Translations under genes and position numbers: made by a program | Notes under the pieces: model-generated | What the model saw: the letters and a program-made list of their open reading frames with translations, nothing else | Database searches by the model: none | What the model was told of the DNA's origin: nothing | Shown here: positions 8,733 to 15,911 of the stretch, in pieces | Position numbering within the stretch: the first letter of the stretch is position 1 | Layout of the letters: each line of letters begins with the position of its first letter | Assembly (NCBI RefSeq): GCF_014694385.1 | Contig: NZ_JAAOCA010000033.1 | Coordinates: 1-61,936 of the forward strand | Direction of reading: 5' to 3' | From: Pseudomonas typographi | Lineage (GTDB): Bacteria; Pseudomonadota; Gammaproteobacteria; Pseudomonadales; Pseudomonadaceae | Length of the DNA: 61,936 bases

Positions 8733-8914
8733 TTACATGGTCAGCTCATCGAGTTTGCGCGGATTCCCGCACATCCAGCATGGGCAAACCTTGCCATGGT
8801 TGGCGAACATGCCGGCCATTCTTTCGCTGATGGTCTAGCATTCGTACCCCTTCTGCTTTGCGTAGAACCGGCCTTTGATGCGGCGAGTGTCGTGACGCCT
8901 TTTGCTCTTGTCAT
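8733..8914 (-). pseudogene. Degraded small Cys-motif protein (CPCWMCGNPRK)
   Basis: In one frame the minus strand reads KSKRRHDTRRIKGRFYAK, a TAG, then ERMAGMFANHGKVCPCWM and CGNPRKLDELTM before a TAA. Small Pseudomonas proteins with a basic N-terminus and a C-terminal CxCxMCGNPRK motif are common, and this matches them. The likely ATG at 8912-8914 lies in a different frame from the body, and the TAG near 8837 interrupts it. It is a recognisable but broken copy. An alternative is that an internal ATG still makes the Cys-rich half. Confidence 0.6.
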
Positions 8915-9020
8915 ATCCGTCTCCAATAGGCAGAGACGACGAAGCCCAGGCAGATTTCTCTGACGAGGCTTTTGGATCTATCCCCAGGGTGCGCAGGGAT
9001 GGATGGGGATCATTTCGCGG

Positions 9021-9048
9021 TTGAATTCACCGCACGACTCTGTATACT
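9021..9048 (+). promoter_or_regulatory. Sigma-70-type promoter of higBA
   Basis: TTGAAT at 9021-9026 and TATACT at 9043-9048 are separated by 16 bases. They lie 32 bases ahead of the higB ATG, and the operator palindrome follows immediately, so repressor binding would cover the transcription start. Confidence 0.7.
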
Positions 9049-9053
9049 CAACA

Positions 9054-9070
9054 TTAACGCATAACGTTAA
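9054..9070 (+). promoter_or_regulatory. Palindromic operator of higBA
   Basis: A perfect inverted repeat, TTAACG-CATAA-CGTTAA, lies between the -10 box and the higB start. HigA-type antitoxins repress their own operon through such AT-rich palindromes. A second half-like AGCATTAAT follows at 9070-9078. Confidence 0.75.
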
Positions 9071-9080
9071 GCATTAATAC

Positions 9081-9359
9081 ATGGTCCGTAGCTTCAAATG
9101 CTCTGACACTCAGACCCTATTCACCGCCGGCAAAACACGCCGCTGGACCGCGATACAGTCGGTGGCTGAGCGGAAGCTAGGCATGCTTGATTCGGCCAAG
9201 GTGCTGCAAGACCTCAAATCCCCACCCGGCAACCGTCTGGAGGCGCTTCAGGGGGATCGAACAGGCCAGCACAGCATTCGTATCAACGATCAATGGCGCG
9301 TGTGTTTCATCTGGACCGACAATGGTCCTGAAAACGTTGAGATAGCCGATTACCACTGA
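9081..9359 (+). CDS. higB: Type II toxin, HigB family (RelE/ParE superfamily mRNA interferase)
   Basis: A 92-residue basic protein. It shows the HigB pattern RKLGMLDSAKVLQDLKSPPG, then the core NRLEALQGDRTGQHSIRIN and QWRVCFIW, ending DYH. HigB cleaves mRNA on the ribosome. The toxin gene comes before the antitoxin, as is usual for higBA, and the antitoxin starts eight bases after its stop. The promoter and operator palindrome lie directly upstream. The module is intact amid gene debris, which fits post-segregational maintenance of mobile DNA. Key residues appear complete, so it is probably functional. Confidence 0.92.
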   Translation: MVRSFKCSDTQTLFTAGKTRRWTAIQSVAERKLGMLDSAKVLQDLKSPPGNRLEALQGDRTGQHSIRINDQWRVCFIWTDNGPENVEIADYH

Positions 9360-9367
9360 GGTGCATA

Positions 9368-9673
9368 ATGTTCAAAAATGGTATGCGACCCATCCACCCA
9401 GGCGAGGTACTGAAAGAAGAGTACCTCGACCCATTACAGATTACGCCCACCGCCCTGGCTCGCGCGCTGAACGTCTCTGCCCCCACCGTGAACGAAATCG
9501 TTCGGCAGCGTCGGAACGTTACCGCTGACGTTGCATTGAGGCTGGCAACCGCATTGGGCACGTCTGCCGAGTTCTGGATCAACTTGCAGGCCACCTATGA
9601 TTTGCGCAAGGCGGAAATCGAAAACGGTCAGCGTATTGCACAAGAGGTTCATTTGCTGGAGGCATGCGCTTGA
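9368..9673 (+). CDS. higA: HigA antitoxin (XRE helix-turn-helix)
   Basis: A 101-residue antitoxin with the family signature MRPIHPGEVLKEEYL at the start. A helix-turn-helix (TPTALARALNVSAPTVNEIV) and RLATALGTSAEFWINLQ follow. It neutralises HigB by direct binding and represses the operon at the palindrome at 9054-9070. It is co-transcribed with higB. Length and motifs are normal. Confidence 0.93.
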   Translation: MFKNGMRPIHPGEVLKEEYLDPLQITPTALARALNVSAPTVNEIVRQRRNVTADVALRLATALGTSAEFWINLQATYDLRKAEIENGQRIAQEVHLLEACA

Positions 9674-9793
9674 ACAGCGGGCTGGGCTTTGCGTGACTTA
9701 TTCAGTTACGTGGGGCAGCGCCAGGCCGATGGTGCATCCAGCATGGACACATGGCCTGTAACGCATATGGGTCAGCCGAGCGCAATGACGCGC

Positions 9794-10045
9794 TCAGCCA
9801 TAGGGAGAATCCTTGTGTTTCATGTAGAAGCGGGCCGCCTGCGCAAACAAGCCGCCGAACAGGTCGCGCTTCGAGTTCCGGCCATACAGGTGTACAGGAT
9901 CGCCCCGGGTGCCGGGTGATGATCCGGCTCGGTCTTGAGCTTGCCATCGGCCAGGTACACCCCGGCATGGTTGGCCACCGGTGAGCGGACCTGCATCACG
10001 ATGAGGGCGCCTTGGCGCAGGTCCGCCGGATCGCAAGGCTCGAAG
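9794..10045 (-). pseudogene. Phage tail NlpC/P60-type (C40) peptidase fragment, frameshifted
   Basis: The minus strand reads DPADLRQGALIVMQVRSPV and NHAGVYLADGKLKTEPD, the His-containing half of phage-tail K-type C40 peptidases. A frameshift near 9890 then leads to RNSKRDLFGGLFAQAARF up to a stop at 9794. The catalytic-Cys half and everything upstream are missing. It is a prophage remnant close to the integrase fragment and tRNA gene. Confidence 0.65.
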
Positions 10046-10128
10046 CGGCGACCTTGACGTTCTCTCGGTAGAGATCTTGGGAAAACGTAACGCTGCGCAC
10101 CCATCCCAGTACCTTCTCATCAGCAAGA

Positions 10129-10389
10129 ATGGCAAACGTCTTTCGGCTCCGATGCGCCGCAGGCGCTGGGACGACGCTAGGGGAAAAGGCCAGGAAGGGG
10201 GCGAAGGCGGCAGGTGATGCTCCGCTAGTCCCTAAGATTGCCAGCTTCCAGTTCAGGGACATCCGCCCAAAGGCGGCTTCTGAAATCAAGTATCTTGAGG
10301 GCGCCAGTTTGCTGCTTGGGTACACCAAAAGCGACATCACCGGGCGCGTCTACAGGCGCGTCGGGTCGATCGCCAAGCCTTCGAAATAG
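10129..10389 (+). pseudogene. C-terminal fragment of a phage tyrosine integrase
   Basis: The clear part, about 10230-10389, reads ASFQFRDIRPKAASEI, then LLLGYTKSDITGRVYRRVG and a stop. This is the end of a tyrosine recombinase. FRDIR holds the second catalytic Arg, LGYT replaces the usual LGHT, and VYRR keeps the nucleophilic Tyr. The N-terminal and core parts are missing, so it is inactive. It points at the 3' end of tRNA-Ser(UGA) 110 bases away, a typical integration site. Confidence 0.7.
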
Positions 10390-10470
10390 GCAACATTTTG
10401 TAAGCGGTTCCGTAACCAAATGGAAGCGGTGCCGGCTAGGTACGGATAAATGCATGCCGTATGAAAGCAA

Positions 10471-10494
10471 AAAGCCCTGAATAATCAGGGCTTT
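10471..10494 (-). terminator. Terminator of tRNA-Ser(UGA)
   Basis: A perfect 10-bp stem, AAAGCCCTGA (10471-10480) with TCAGGGCTTT (10485-10494), around the loop ATAA. In minus-strand reading it is followed by TTTTTGC. It lies six bases beyond the CCA end of the tRNA. Confidence 0.85.
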
Positions 10495-10499
10495 GAATA

Positions 10500-10587
10500 T
10501 GGCGGAGGCGTAGAGATTCGAACTCTAGGATAGTTGCCCATCGGCGGTTTTCAAGACCGCTGCCTTAAACCACTCGGCCACACCTCC
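10500..10587 (-). tRNA. tRNA-Ser (anticodon UGA)
   Basis: An 88-base gene on the minus strand. The acceptor arms GGAGGTG and CGCCTCC pair over seven positions, with an encoded CCA at 10500-10502. The anticodon stem-loop GCGGTCTTGAAAACCGC gives UGA. A long variable arm and the GTTCGAATC T-loop are present, as expected for a class II serine tRNA. A strong terminator follows. The prophage integrase fragment next to its 3' end suggests the gene once served as an attachment site. Confidence 0.96.
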
Positions 10588-10765
10588 TCGTTTTGCGGGC
10601 GCCATCATACCGTAATGCAACCGCCTGTCAAATCGTGGTGTCGGGGCTTTATCAGGCTGATGGCCCAGTCATTTGCAACGGAGTGTTTCTATAGCGGCTT
10701 TGTCACTTGCCGTCGGGCCCCAGGCTTGGTTCAATCGTCGCCATCCACTCAAGAGGAGTATCGCC

Positions 10766-11437
10766 ATGCGCGAACAGGATTACATCGTCAACCAACGCTC
10801 GGAGGTGGGCCGCTCCGAGGTCAGCCGCGTGCTGCGCAACACCTACGGCCTGCTCGCCCTCACCCTCGCCTTCAGCGGCGTCATGGCGTTCGTGTCGCAA
10901 CAAATGCATGTTCGCTACCCGAACGTGTTCGTGGTGCTGATTGGCTTCTACGGCCTGTTCTTCCTCACCAACAAGCTGCGCGATTCGGTATGGGGCATTC
11001 TCTCCACCTTCGCCCTCACCGGCTTCATGGGCTTTATCCTTGGCCCTATCCTCAACCGCTACCTGGGCATGCAGGGCGGTGCAGAGGTGGTCAGCGCCGC
11101 CTTCGCGATGACCGCGCTGGTGTTCTGCGGCTTGTCGGCCTACGTGCTAATCAGCCGTAAAGACATGAGTTTCCTCGCAGGCTTCATCACCGCGGGCTTC
11201 TTCGTGCTCCTGGGGGCCACGCTGGCTGGCATGTTCTTCCAGATCAGCGGCCTGCAACTGGCGATCAGCGCCGGTTTCGTGCTGTTCTCGTCGGTGTGCA
11301 TTTTGTTCCAGACCAGCGCGATCATTCATGGAGGCGAGCGTAACTACATCATGGCCACCGTGAGCCTGTATGTGTCGATCTACAACCTGTTCCTGAGCCT
11401 GCTGCAACTGTTCGGGATCATGGGGCGCGACGACTGA
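10766..11437 (+). CDS. Bax inhibitor-1/YccA family membrane protein
   Basis: A 223-residue inner-membrane protein with seven hydrophobic segments (for example GLLALTLAFSGVMAFV, VFVVLIGFYGLFFLTN and ILSTFALTGFMGFILGP). It ends in a basic/acidic tail, GIMGRDD. The BI-1/YccA family interacts with the FtsH protease and modulates membrane-protein turnover. The ATG at 10766 has AGAGGAG eight bases upstream. A strong terminator follows at 11474. It stands in core context between tRNA-Ser and tusDCBE. Confidence 0.93.
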   Translation: MREQDYIVNQRSEVGRSEVSRVLRNTYGLLALTLAFSGVMAFVSQQMHVRYPNVFVVLIGFYGLFFLTNKLRDSVWGILSTFALTGFMGFILGPILNRYLGMQGGAEVVSAAFAMTALVFCGLSAYVLISRKDMSFLAGFITAGFFVLLGATLAGMFFQISGLQLAISAGFVLFSSVCILFQTSAIIHGGERNYIMATVSLYVSIYNLFLSLLQLFGIMGRDD

Positions 11438-11473
11438 TCCATGTTAAACGGCGTGCTGCAAGGCCCGCTTCAG

Positions 11474-11495
11474 AGCCCGCTTCGGCGGGCTTTTT
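11474..11495 (+). terminator. Rho-independent terminator after the BI-1 gene
   Basis: AGCCCGC (11474-11480), loop TTCG, GCGGGCT (11485-11491) and then a run of five T. The UUCG tetraloop makes a stable hairpin. Confidence 0.9.
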
Positions 11496-11543
11496 CATGC
11501 CCGAGGGGTTAGAATCGGCGGCAGTCGCCAGTTCGAGAGCCTG

Positions 11544-11936
11544 ATGAAATTCGCCATTGCCGTGTTCGCCCCTGCCCATGCACCCGCCTCGCGGCGGGCG
11601 TTGCGCTTCGCCCAGGCCGTACTGGCCGAAGGGCATGAGATCGTGCGGTTGTTTTTCTACCAAGACGGCGTGCACAGCGCATCGGCCAATGTGGTGTTCC
11701 CCCAGGATGAAAGCGATATAGCCGCCCAGTGGCACACGTTCATCCAACAGGCGCAGCTCGATGCGGTGGTCTGCATCGCCGCGGCATTGCGCAGGGGCGT
11801 ACTCGATGAACAGGAAGCGGGCCGTTACGGCCGCCCCGCCGCGAATCTGCCCGAGCCCTGGGTGTTGTCCGGACTGGGGCAACTGCACGAAGCGGCCCAG
11901 GCGGCAGACCGCCTTGTCAGTTTCGGGGGGGTATGA
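11544..11936 (+). CDS. tusD: Sulfurtransferase complex subunit TusD
   Basis: A 130-residue DsrE-fold protein and part of the TusBCD hexamer that relays sulfur from TusA to TusE for 2-thiolation of the tRNA wobble uridine (mnm5s2U). It starts MKFAIAVFAPAHAP and has the VVCIAAALRRGV segment that carries the sulfur-carrying Cys. It heads the five-gene cluster tusD-tusC-tusB-tusE-ybiB, all overlapping or within two bases. Length matches E. coli TusD. Confidence 0.93.
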   Translation: MKFAIAVFAPAHAPASRRALRFAQAVLAEGHEIVRLFFYQDGVHSASANVVFPQDESDIAAQWHTFIQQAQLDAVVCIAAALRRGVLDEQEAGRYGRPAANLPEPWVLSGLGQLHEAAQAADRLVSFGGV

Positions 11937-11937
11937 G

Positions 11938-12297
11938 GTGGCCAAATCCATGTTGATCGTTTCGCGCCAAGCCCCCTGGGCAGGCCCGGCCGCCCGTGAG
12001 GCACTGGACATTGCCCTGGCCGGGGGGGCATTCGGCTTGCCGCTGGCCATACTGTTTCTCGACGACGGTGTGTTTCAATTGCAGCAAGGTCAAGCACCCG
12101 CGGCGTTGGAGCAAAAAAACCTGTGCGCCAACCTGCAAGCGCTCGACCTGTTCGGGGTAGAAGCAGTGTATGCCTGCCAGCACAGCCTGCACGTGCGAGG
12201 GCTGGCGGCTGGCACCCTGGCCGTGGAGGCGCAGCCCTTGGCGGCAGAGGCCATCACCGCCCTTTTCAACCGCTTCGACGAGGTGATCACGCTCTGA
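11938..12297 (+). CDS. tusC: Sulfurtransferase complex subunit TusC
   Basis: A 119-residue DsrF-fold protein, the structural middle subunit of the TusBCD complex. It reads AKSMLIVSRQAPW, then LAILFLDDGVFQL. The GTG at 11938 is chosen because it follows the tusD stop by one base, has a G-rich Shine-Dalgarno and gives the same length as E. coli TusC. The ATG at 11950 is an alternative. It overlaps tusB by one base. Confidence 0.9.
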   Translation: MAKSMLIVSRQAPWAGPAAREALDIALAGGAFGLPLAILFLDDGVFQLQQGQAPAALEQKNLCANLQALDLFGVEAVYACQHSLHVRGLAAGTLAVEAQPLAAEAITALFNRFDEVITL

Positions 12298-12572
12298 TGG
12301 CGACTTTGCACGTACTATCACACTCGCCGTTTACCGATGGCCGCCTGGCCAGTTGCCTGCGGGTGCTGGGCCCGGAAGACGGCCTGTTGCTTTGCGGCGA
12401 TGCGGTATACGCCTTGGCTGACGCCTCGGCTTTGCGCCACCCGCGGCTGTATGCCCTGGAAGAAGACGTGCAGGCCCGCGCGGTAGTTGCCAAGGCAGCC
12501 GTGGAGGTGGTGGACTATCCAGCCTTCGTCGCCCTAACCCTGACCTACGCGAAGGTGAATAGCTGGCTATGA
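12297..12572 (+). CDS. tusB: Sulfurtransferase complex subunit TusB
   Basis: A 91-residue DsrH-like protein that starts MATLHVLSHSPF, the third subunit of the TusBCD sulfur relay. Its start overlaps the tusC stop (TGATG) and its stop overlaps the tusE start (ATGA). Translation is therefore coupled throughout. Sequence conservation in TusB is generally low; order and size confirm the call. Confidence 0.9.
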   Translation: MATLHVLSHSPFTDGRLASCLRVLGPEDGLLLCGDAVYALADASALRHPRLYALEEDVQARAVVAKAAVEVVDYPAFVALTLTYAKVNSWL

Positions 12573-12904
12573 GTACCCTCATCGCCGATGGGCGCGAGAT
12601 CGCCTTGGACAAAGACGGCTTTTTGTGCGAACTGGCTGATTGGTCGCCGGCCGTAGCCACGGCGCTGGCTGAGCGCGAGGGCATCTCGCTGGGCGAGGTG
12701 CATTGGGCGGTTTTGGCGGTGCTACGCGATTTCTACCGCGAATTCCAGCTGTCGCCGGCCACTCGCCCGCTGGTCAAATACACCGCCGTACGGCTCGGGC
12801 CCGAGGTGGGCAATAGCGCCCAGCTGAACCGCCTTTTCAATGGCACACCCGCAAAGCTTGCCGCCAAGCTCGCCGGGCTGCCCAAACCGACGAATTGCAT
12901 ATGA
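12569..12904 (+). CDS. tusE: TusE/DsrC-family sulfur carrier
   Basis: A 111-residue DsrC-fold protein that accepts persulfide sulfur from TusBCD and passes it to MnmA. The flexible C-terminal arm ends GLPKPTNCI, with the conserved sulfur-carrying Cys110 one residue from the end. WAVLAVLRDFYREF gives the DsrC core helix. The ybiB start overlaps its stop. Confidence 0.95.
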   Translation: MSTLIADGREIALDKDGFLCELADWSPAVATALAEREGISLGEVHWAVLAVLRDFYREFQLSPATRPLVKYTAVRLGPEVGNSAQLNRLFNGTPAKLAAKLAGLPKPTNCI

Positions 12905-13902
12905 ATACCCCCACGGCGTTAACGTTGCAGGCACCCGCCGAACACCCTTTCGCCGCGTTCGTGCGCATCCTGGGTAAAGGTAAACGCGGTGCCCGCAGCC
13001 TTACCCGCGAAGAAGCACGCTTGGCCATGGGCATGCTGCTCGATGGCCAGGTGGAAGATACCCAGTTGGGCGCCTTCCTGATGCTGCTGCGGCACAAGGA
13101 AGAAAGCCCCGAGGAATTGGCGGGCTTCACCGAGGCGGTGCGCGAGCGCCTGCATGCGCCGGCATTGGCCGTAGACATCGATTGGCCCAGCTATGCCGGC
13201 AAAAAACGCCATTTGCCGTGGTTTTTACTAGCTGCCAAATGCCTGGCGGGCTCGGGGGTGCGCATTTTCATGCATGGCGGCGGCGCGCATACCGCTGGGC
13301 GGCTATACACCGAGCAGTTACTCGGCCCGCTCGGCATCCCGCTGTGCCGTAACTGGCAGCAGGCTAGCGAAGCCTTGAACGGCGGCGGGCTGGCGTTCAT
13401 GCCGCTGCTGGATTGGGCCCCGGCCCTACAACGGATGATCGACCTGCGCAATACCCTTGGTCTGCGCTCGCCCATTCATTCACTGGCGCGCATTCTTAAC
13501 CCGCTGGGTGCGCGGCTGGGGCTGCAGAGCATCTTCCACCCGGGCTACCAGAGCGTCCACCGCGCCGCCAGCCAGTTGCTGGGCGATACCACGATCGTGA
13601 TCAAGGGTGATGGTGGTGAAATCGAGGTGAACCCGGACGCCGCCTGCCATCTCTATGGCACCGCCGGCGGTAACGCCTGGGATGAAGAATGGCCAGCGTT
13701 ATCGGCACAGCGCCATGTTAAACCGGCTGCACTGGAGGTCGAACCCTTGTTGGCGGTATGGCGCGGCGAAGCCGTGGACAGTTACGGCGAAAAAGCCGTG
13801 GTGGCCACCATGGCGCTGGCTTTGCGCGGGCTCGGCCAGGCACAGCAAAGCGCCTTCGAGCAGGCCGAGCACTATTGGCGAGCACGTACCCCCAAGGCAT
13901 GA
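12901..13902 (+). CDS. ybiB: YbiB/TrpD2-type glycosyltransferase-family DNA-binding protein
   Basis: A 333-residue protein of the nucleoside phosphorylase/anthranilate phosphoribosyltransferase fold (TrpD2). The N-terminal helical domain (LTREEARLAMGMLLDGQVED) is followed by a core with RIFMHGGGAHTAGR. YbiB of E. coli binds nucleic acids and is LexA-regulated; no enzymatic activity is established. No LexA box is seen here, and its expression is probably that of the tus operon, whose last gene it overlaps by four bases. The ATG at 12901 is preferred over TTG at 12895. Confidence 0.88.
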   Translation: MNTPTALTLQAPAEHPFAAFVRILGKGKRGARSLTREEARLAMGMLLDGQVEDTQLGAFLMLLRHKEESPEELAGFTEAVRERLHAPALAVDIDWPSYAGKKRHLPWFLLAAKCLAGSGVRIFMHGGGAHTAGRLYTEQLLGPLGIPLCRNWQQASEALNGGGLAFMPLLDWAPALQRMIDLRNTLGLRSPIHSLARILNPLGARLGLQSIFHPGYQSVHRAASQLLGDTTIVIKGDGGEIEVNPDAACHLYGTAGGNAWDEEWPALSAQRHVKPAALEVEPLLAVWRGEAVDSYGEKAVVATMALALRGLGQAQQSAFEQAEHYWRARTPKA

Positions 13903-13992
13903 ACGGGTGATTACCAGCGGCGTTTTCGGTATCGCCGGTGAACCCTGACGCCTAAAAAGGCACAGAACCTTAAACGGGCACAGGAGTTGAAC

Positions 13993-14979
13993 GTGGGTCT
14001 ACTCGTTGATGGGCAGTGGCAAGACCGCTGGTACCAAAACGGCCAGGATGGCGCTTTCGAACGCCAGCCGTCACAACGCCGCTACTGGGTCAGTTCGGCG
14101 CTCGGCGCCGACTTTGCCCCCGTAGCCGGGCGTTACCACCTGTACGTATCCCTCGCTTGCCCCTGGGCACATCGAACGTTGATCGCTCGGCACCTTAAGG
14201 GCTTGGAGCCTTACATCGGGGTAAGCGTGGTGAGTTGGTTGATGGGCGAGCAAGGCTGGACCTTTGCCCCCGAAACAGGCTCCAGCGGCGATACCCTGTA
14301 TGGCCTTTCCTACTTGCACCAGCTTTACACCCGTGATGCGGCGCGCTACAGCGGCCGGGTAACGGTGCCGGTACTGTGGGACCGCGAACGCCAGTGCATC
14401 GTCAACAACGAATCGGCTGACATCCTGAGGATGTTCAACGACGCCTTCGACACCCTAACCGGCAACCGGCTGGACCTCTACCCAGCGCCGTTGCGCAGCG
14501 AAATCGACACCCTCAACGAACGCATCTATCCGCGGGTGAACAATGGCGTATACCGGGCAGGCTTCGCCACTGCCCAGCAGGCCTACGAAGAAGCGTTCTG
14601 CGCGCTGTTCGATGAGCTGGCTTGGCTCGATGGGCATCTGGGTGGCCAGCGGTACCTTGCCGGTGATTATCTGACCGAGGCCGACCTGCGCCTGTTCACC
14701 ACACTGATACGCTTCGATGCCGTGTACCACGGCCATTTCAAATGCAACGCCCAGCGAGTGGAAGACTACCGCAACCTGAGCCATTGGTTGCGCGAGCTGT
14801 ACCAATGGCCGGGGGTGGCCGATACCGTAAACCTCATCCACATCAAGCGCCATTACTATGGCAGCCACCCCACCCTCAACCCCAACGGTATCGTACCCAA
14901 GGGCCCGACGCTGGATTTCAACCGCCCGCATGATCGAGCACGGTTACCAGGGCGGGGCATCTGGCAACGGCCTGCCTAG
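13993..14979 (+). CDS. Glutathionyl-hydroquinone reductase (Xi-class GST, YqjG-like)
   Basis: A 328-residue cytoplasmic enzyme that reduces glutathionyl-hydroquinones with glutathione. The thioredoxin-like domain carries the catalytic Cys in SLACPWAHRTLI, the Xi-class CPWA signature. VPVLWDRERQCIVNNESADIL supplies the GSH-binding cis-Pro and Glu-Ser pair. The C-terminal helical domain keeps ADLRLFTTLIRFDAVY and the family's HIKRHYYGSH. The GTG at 13993 lies six bases after CAGGAG and is preferred to the TTG at 13987. It is a single gene, 90 bases after ybiB. Confidence 0.93.
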   Translation: MGLLVDGQWQDRWYQNGQDGAFERQPSQRRYWVSSALGADFAPVAGRYHLYVSLACPWAHRTLIARHLKGLEPYIGVSVVSWLMGEQGWTFAPETGSSGDTLYGLSYLHQLYTRDAARYSGRVTVPVLWDRERQCIVNNESADILRMFNDAFDTLTGNRLDLYPAPLRSEIDTLNERIYPRVNNGVYRAGFATAQQAYEEAFCALFDELAWLDGHLGGQRYLAGDYLTEADLRLFTTLIRFDAVYHGHFKCNAQRVEDYRNLSHWLRELYQWPGVADTVNLIHIKRHYYGSHPTLNPNGIVPKGPTLDFNRPHDRARLPGRGIWQRPA

Positions 14980-15068
14980 GATGGCCGCAGCGGTGCCGCT
15001 TGCTGCCGGGCCGCCCTGCCCCAGCAATAACATTCATCATTTCTCGTGCGAGTGTCTCAAACACTCCA

Positions 15069-15911
15069 CTACCCCTTGCCCACTCGCTTGCCTTTGAGCC
15101 GTGCCACTTCCCGGGCCTGGCCGTCGCGGCGCTTACCCAGTTGTGCATCGCTAACCAACGCGGGAATCAACGGGCCTTCCGGCAGGTGCTTCCAGAAGCG
15201 CCCAGGCATGTGCCCTTGCAGGGCTTTGGGGTTGAGCCGTGCCGGGTTGAACAAGTTACGGTAATAGGCCAGCCACAAGCCACCGTCGGGGTCATCCCCT
15301 CCCTGCGCCAGGTGTTGCCAAGCTGCGGGGCAGTGGCGTTGGTATTGCAGCGTTTGCCCGTCGTAATAGGCGCCATCGCGGGGCGTCGCAATCAGCCACC
15401 GTGCTTGGCCCATGCGGCCGATGAAATGCTCGCAGGCATCACCTAACACATCGTGCGCCGGTTCATGCCAGGCCACGAACTGCGGCCCAGCTGCGCCAAC
15501 GGCTGCGTCCTCGGCTGCGCCTTCGGCAGCCGGAACGAAGCGCAAAAACGCGTGTATGTGATGGGTTTCACGGCGGACCTGCTTGACCCGCCGGTGCAAT
15601 TCACTGCCCAAGTCGCTCCCCGCCAACATCGCGCTACGGTCGCCCTGAGCCACGCGCCAAAGCACCTCATACAATAGGCTCCAACGTTGTTCACCGCGAT
15701 AGCGCGCGGCCTGGCACAGTAGCCCCGGCAGTTGCGCTGGCACACGCGGTTGCCGCGGGCCTTGGCCGAGGGGCATCGGCCCCGCACTGGCAAACAGATC
15801 ACCACCAGCGCCGGCCCAGGTTACGGCGCAAGGCGCTATACCATGGCTCAATAACTGCCGTGCCTGGCCACGCCAAATGTCGAAGCAATCGCCACAATCG
15901 AGGCTGATCAT
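15069..15911 (-). CDS. TIGR03915-type putative DNA metabolism protein (partner of radical SAM)
   Basis: A 280-residue protein that starts MISLDCGDCFDIWRGQAR. It has RWSLLYEVLWRVAQGD, HHIHAFLRFVP and IATPRDGAYYDGQ, characteristic of the TIGR03915 family that always follows a TIGR03916 radical SAM gene. It includes a uracil-DNA-glycosylase-like part in related fused forms. The start overlaps the radical SAM stop by four bases, so the two are made together. Co-expression behind a LexA box points to DNA damage repair. The biochemical role is not established. Confidence 0.88.
   Translation of the reverse strand: MISLDCGDCFDIWRGQARQLLSHGIAPCAVTWAGAGGDLFASAGPMPLGQGPRQPRVPAQLPGLLCQAARYRGEQRWSLLYEVLWRVAQGDRSAMLAGSDLGSELHRRVKQVRRETHHIHAFLRFVPAAEGAAEDAAVGAAGPQFVAWHEPAHDVLGDACEHFIGRMGQARWLIATPRDGAYYDGQTLQYQRHCPAAWQHLAQGGDDPDGGLWLAYYRNLFNPARLNPKALQGHMPGRFWKHLPEGPLIPALVSDAQLGKRRDGQAREVARLKGKRVGKG

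Noticed and set aside
9996..10340. Minus-strand frame RKTFAILADEKVLGWVRSVTF as a real gene
   Set aside because: The stretch looks protein-like but is short, overlaps the integrase fragment on the other strand and matches no family I recognise.
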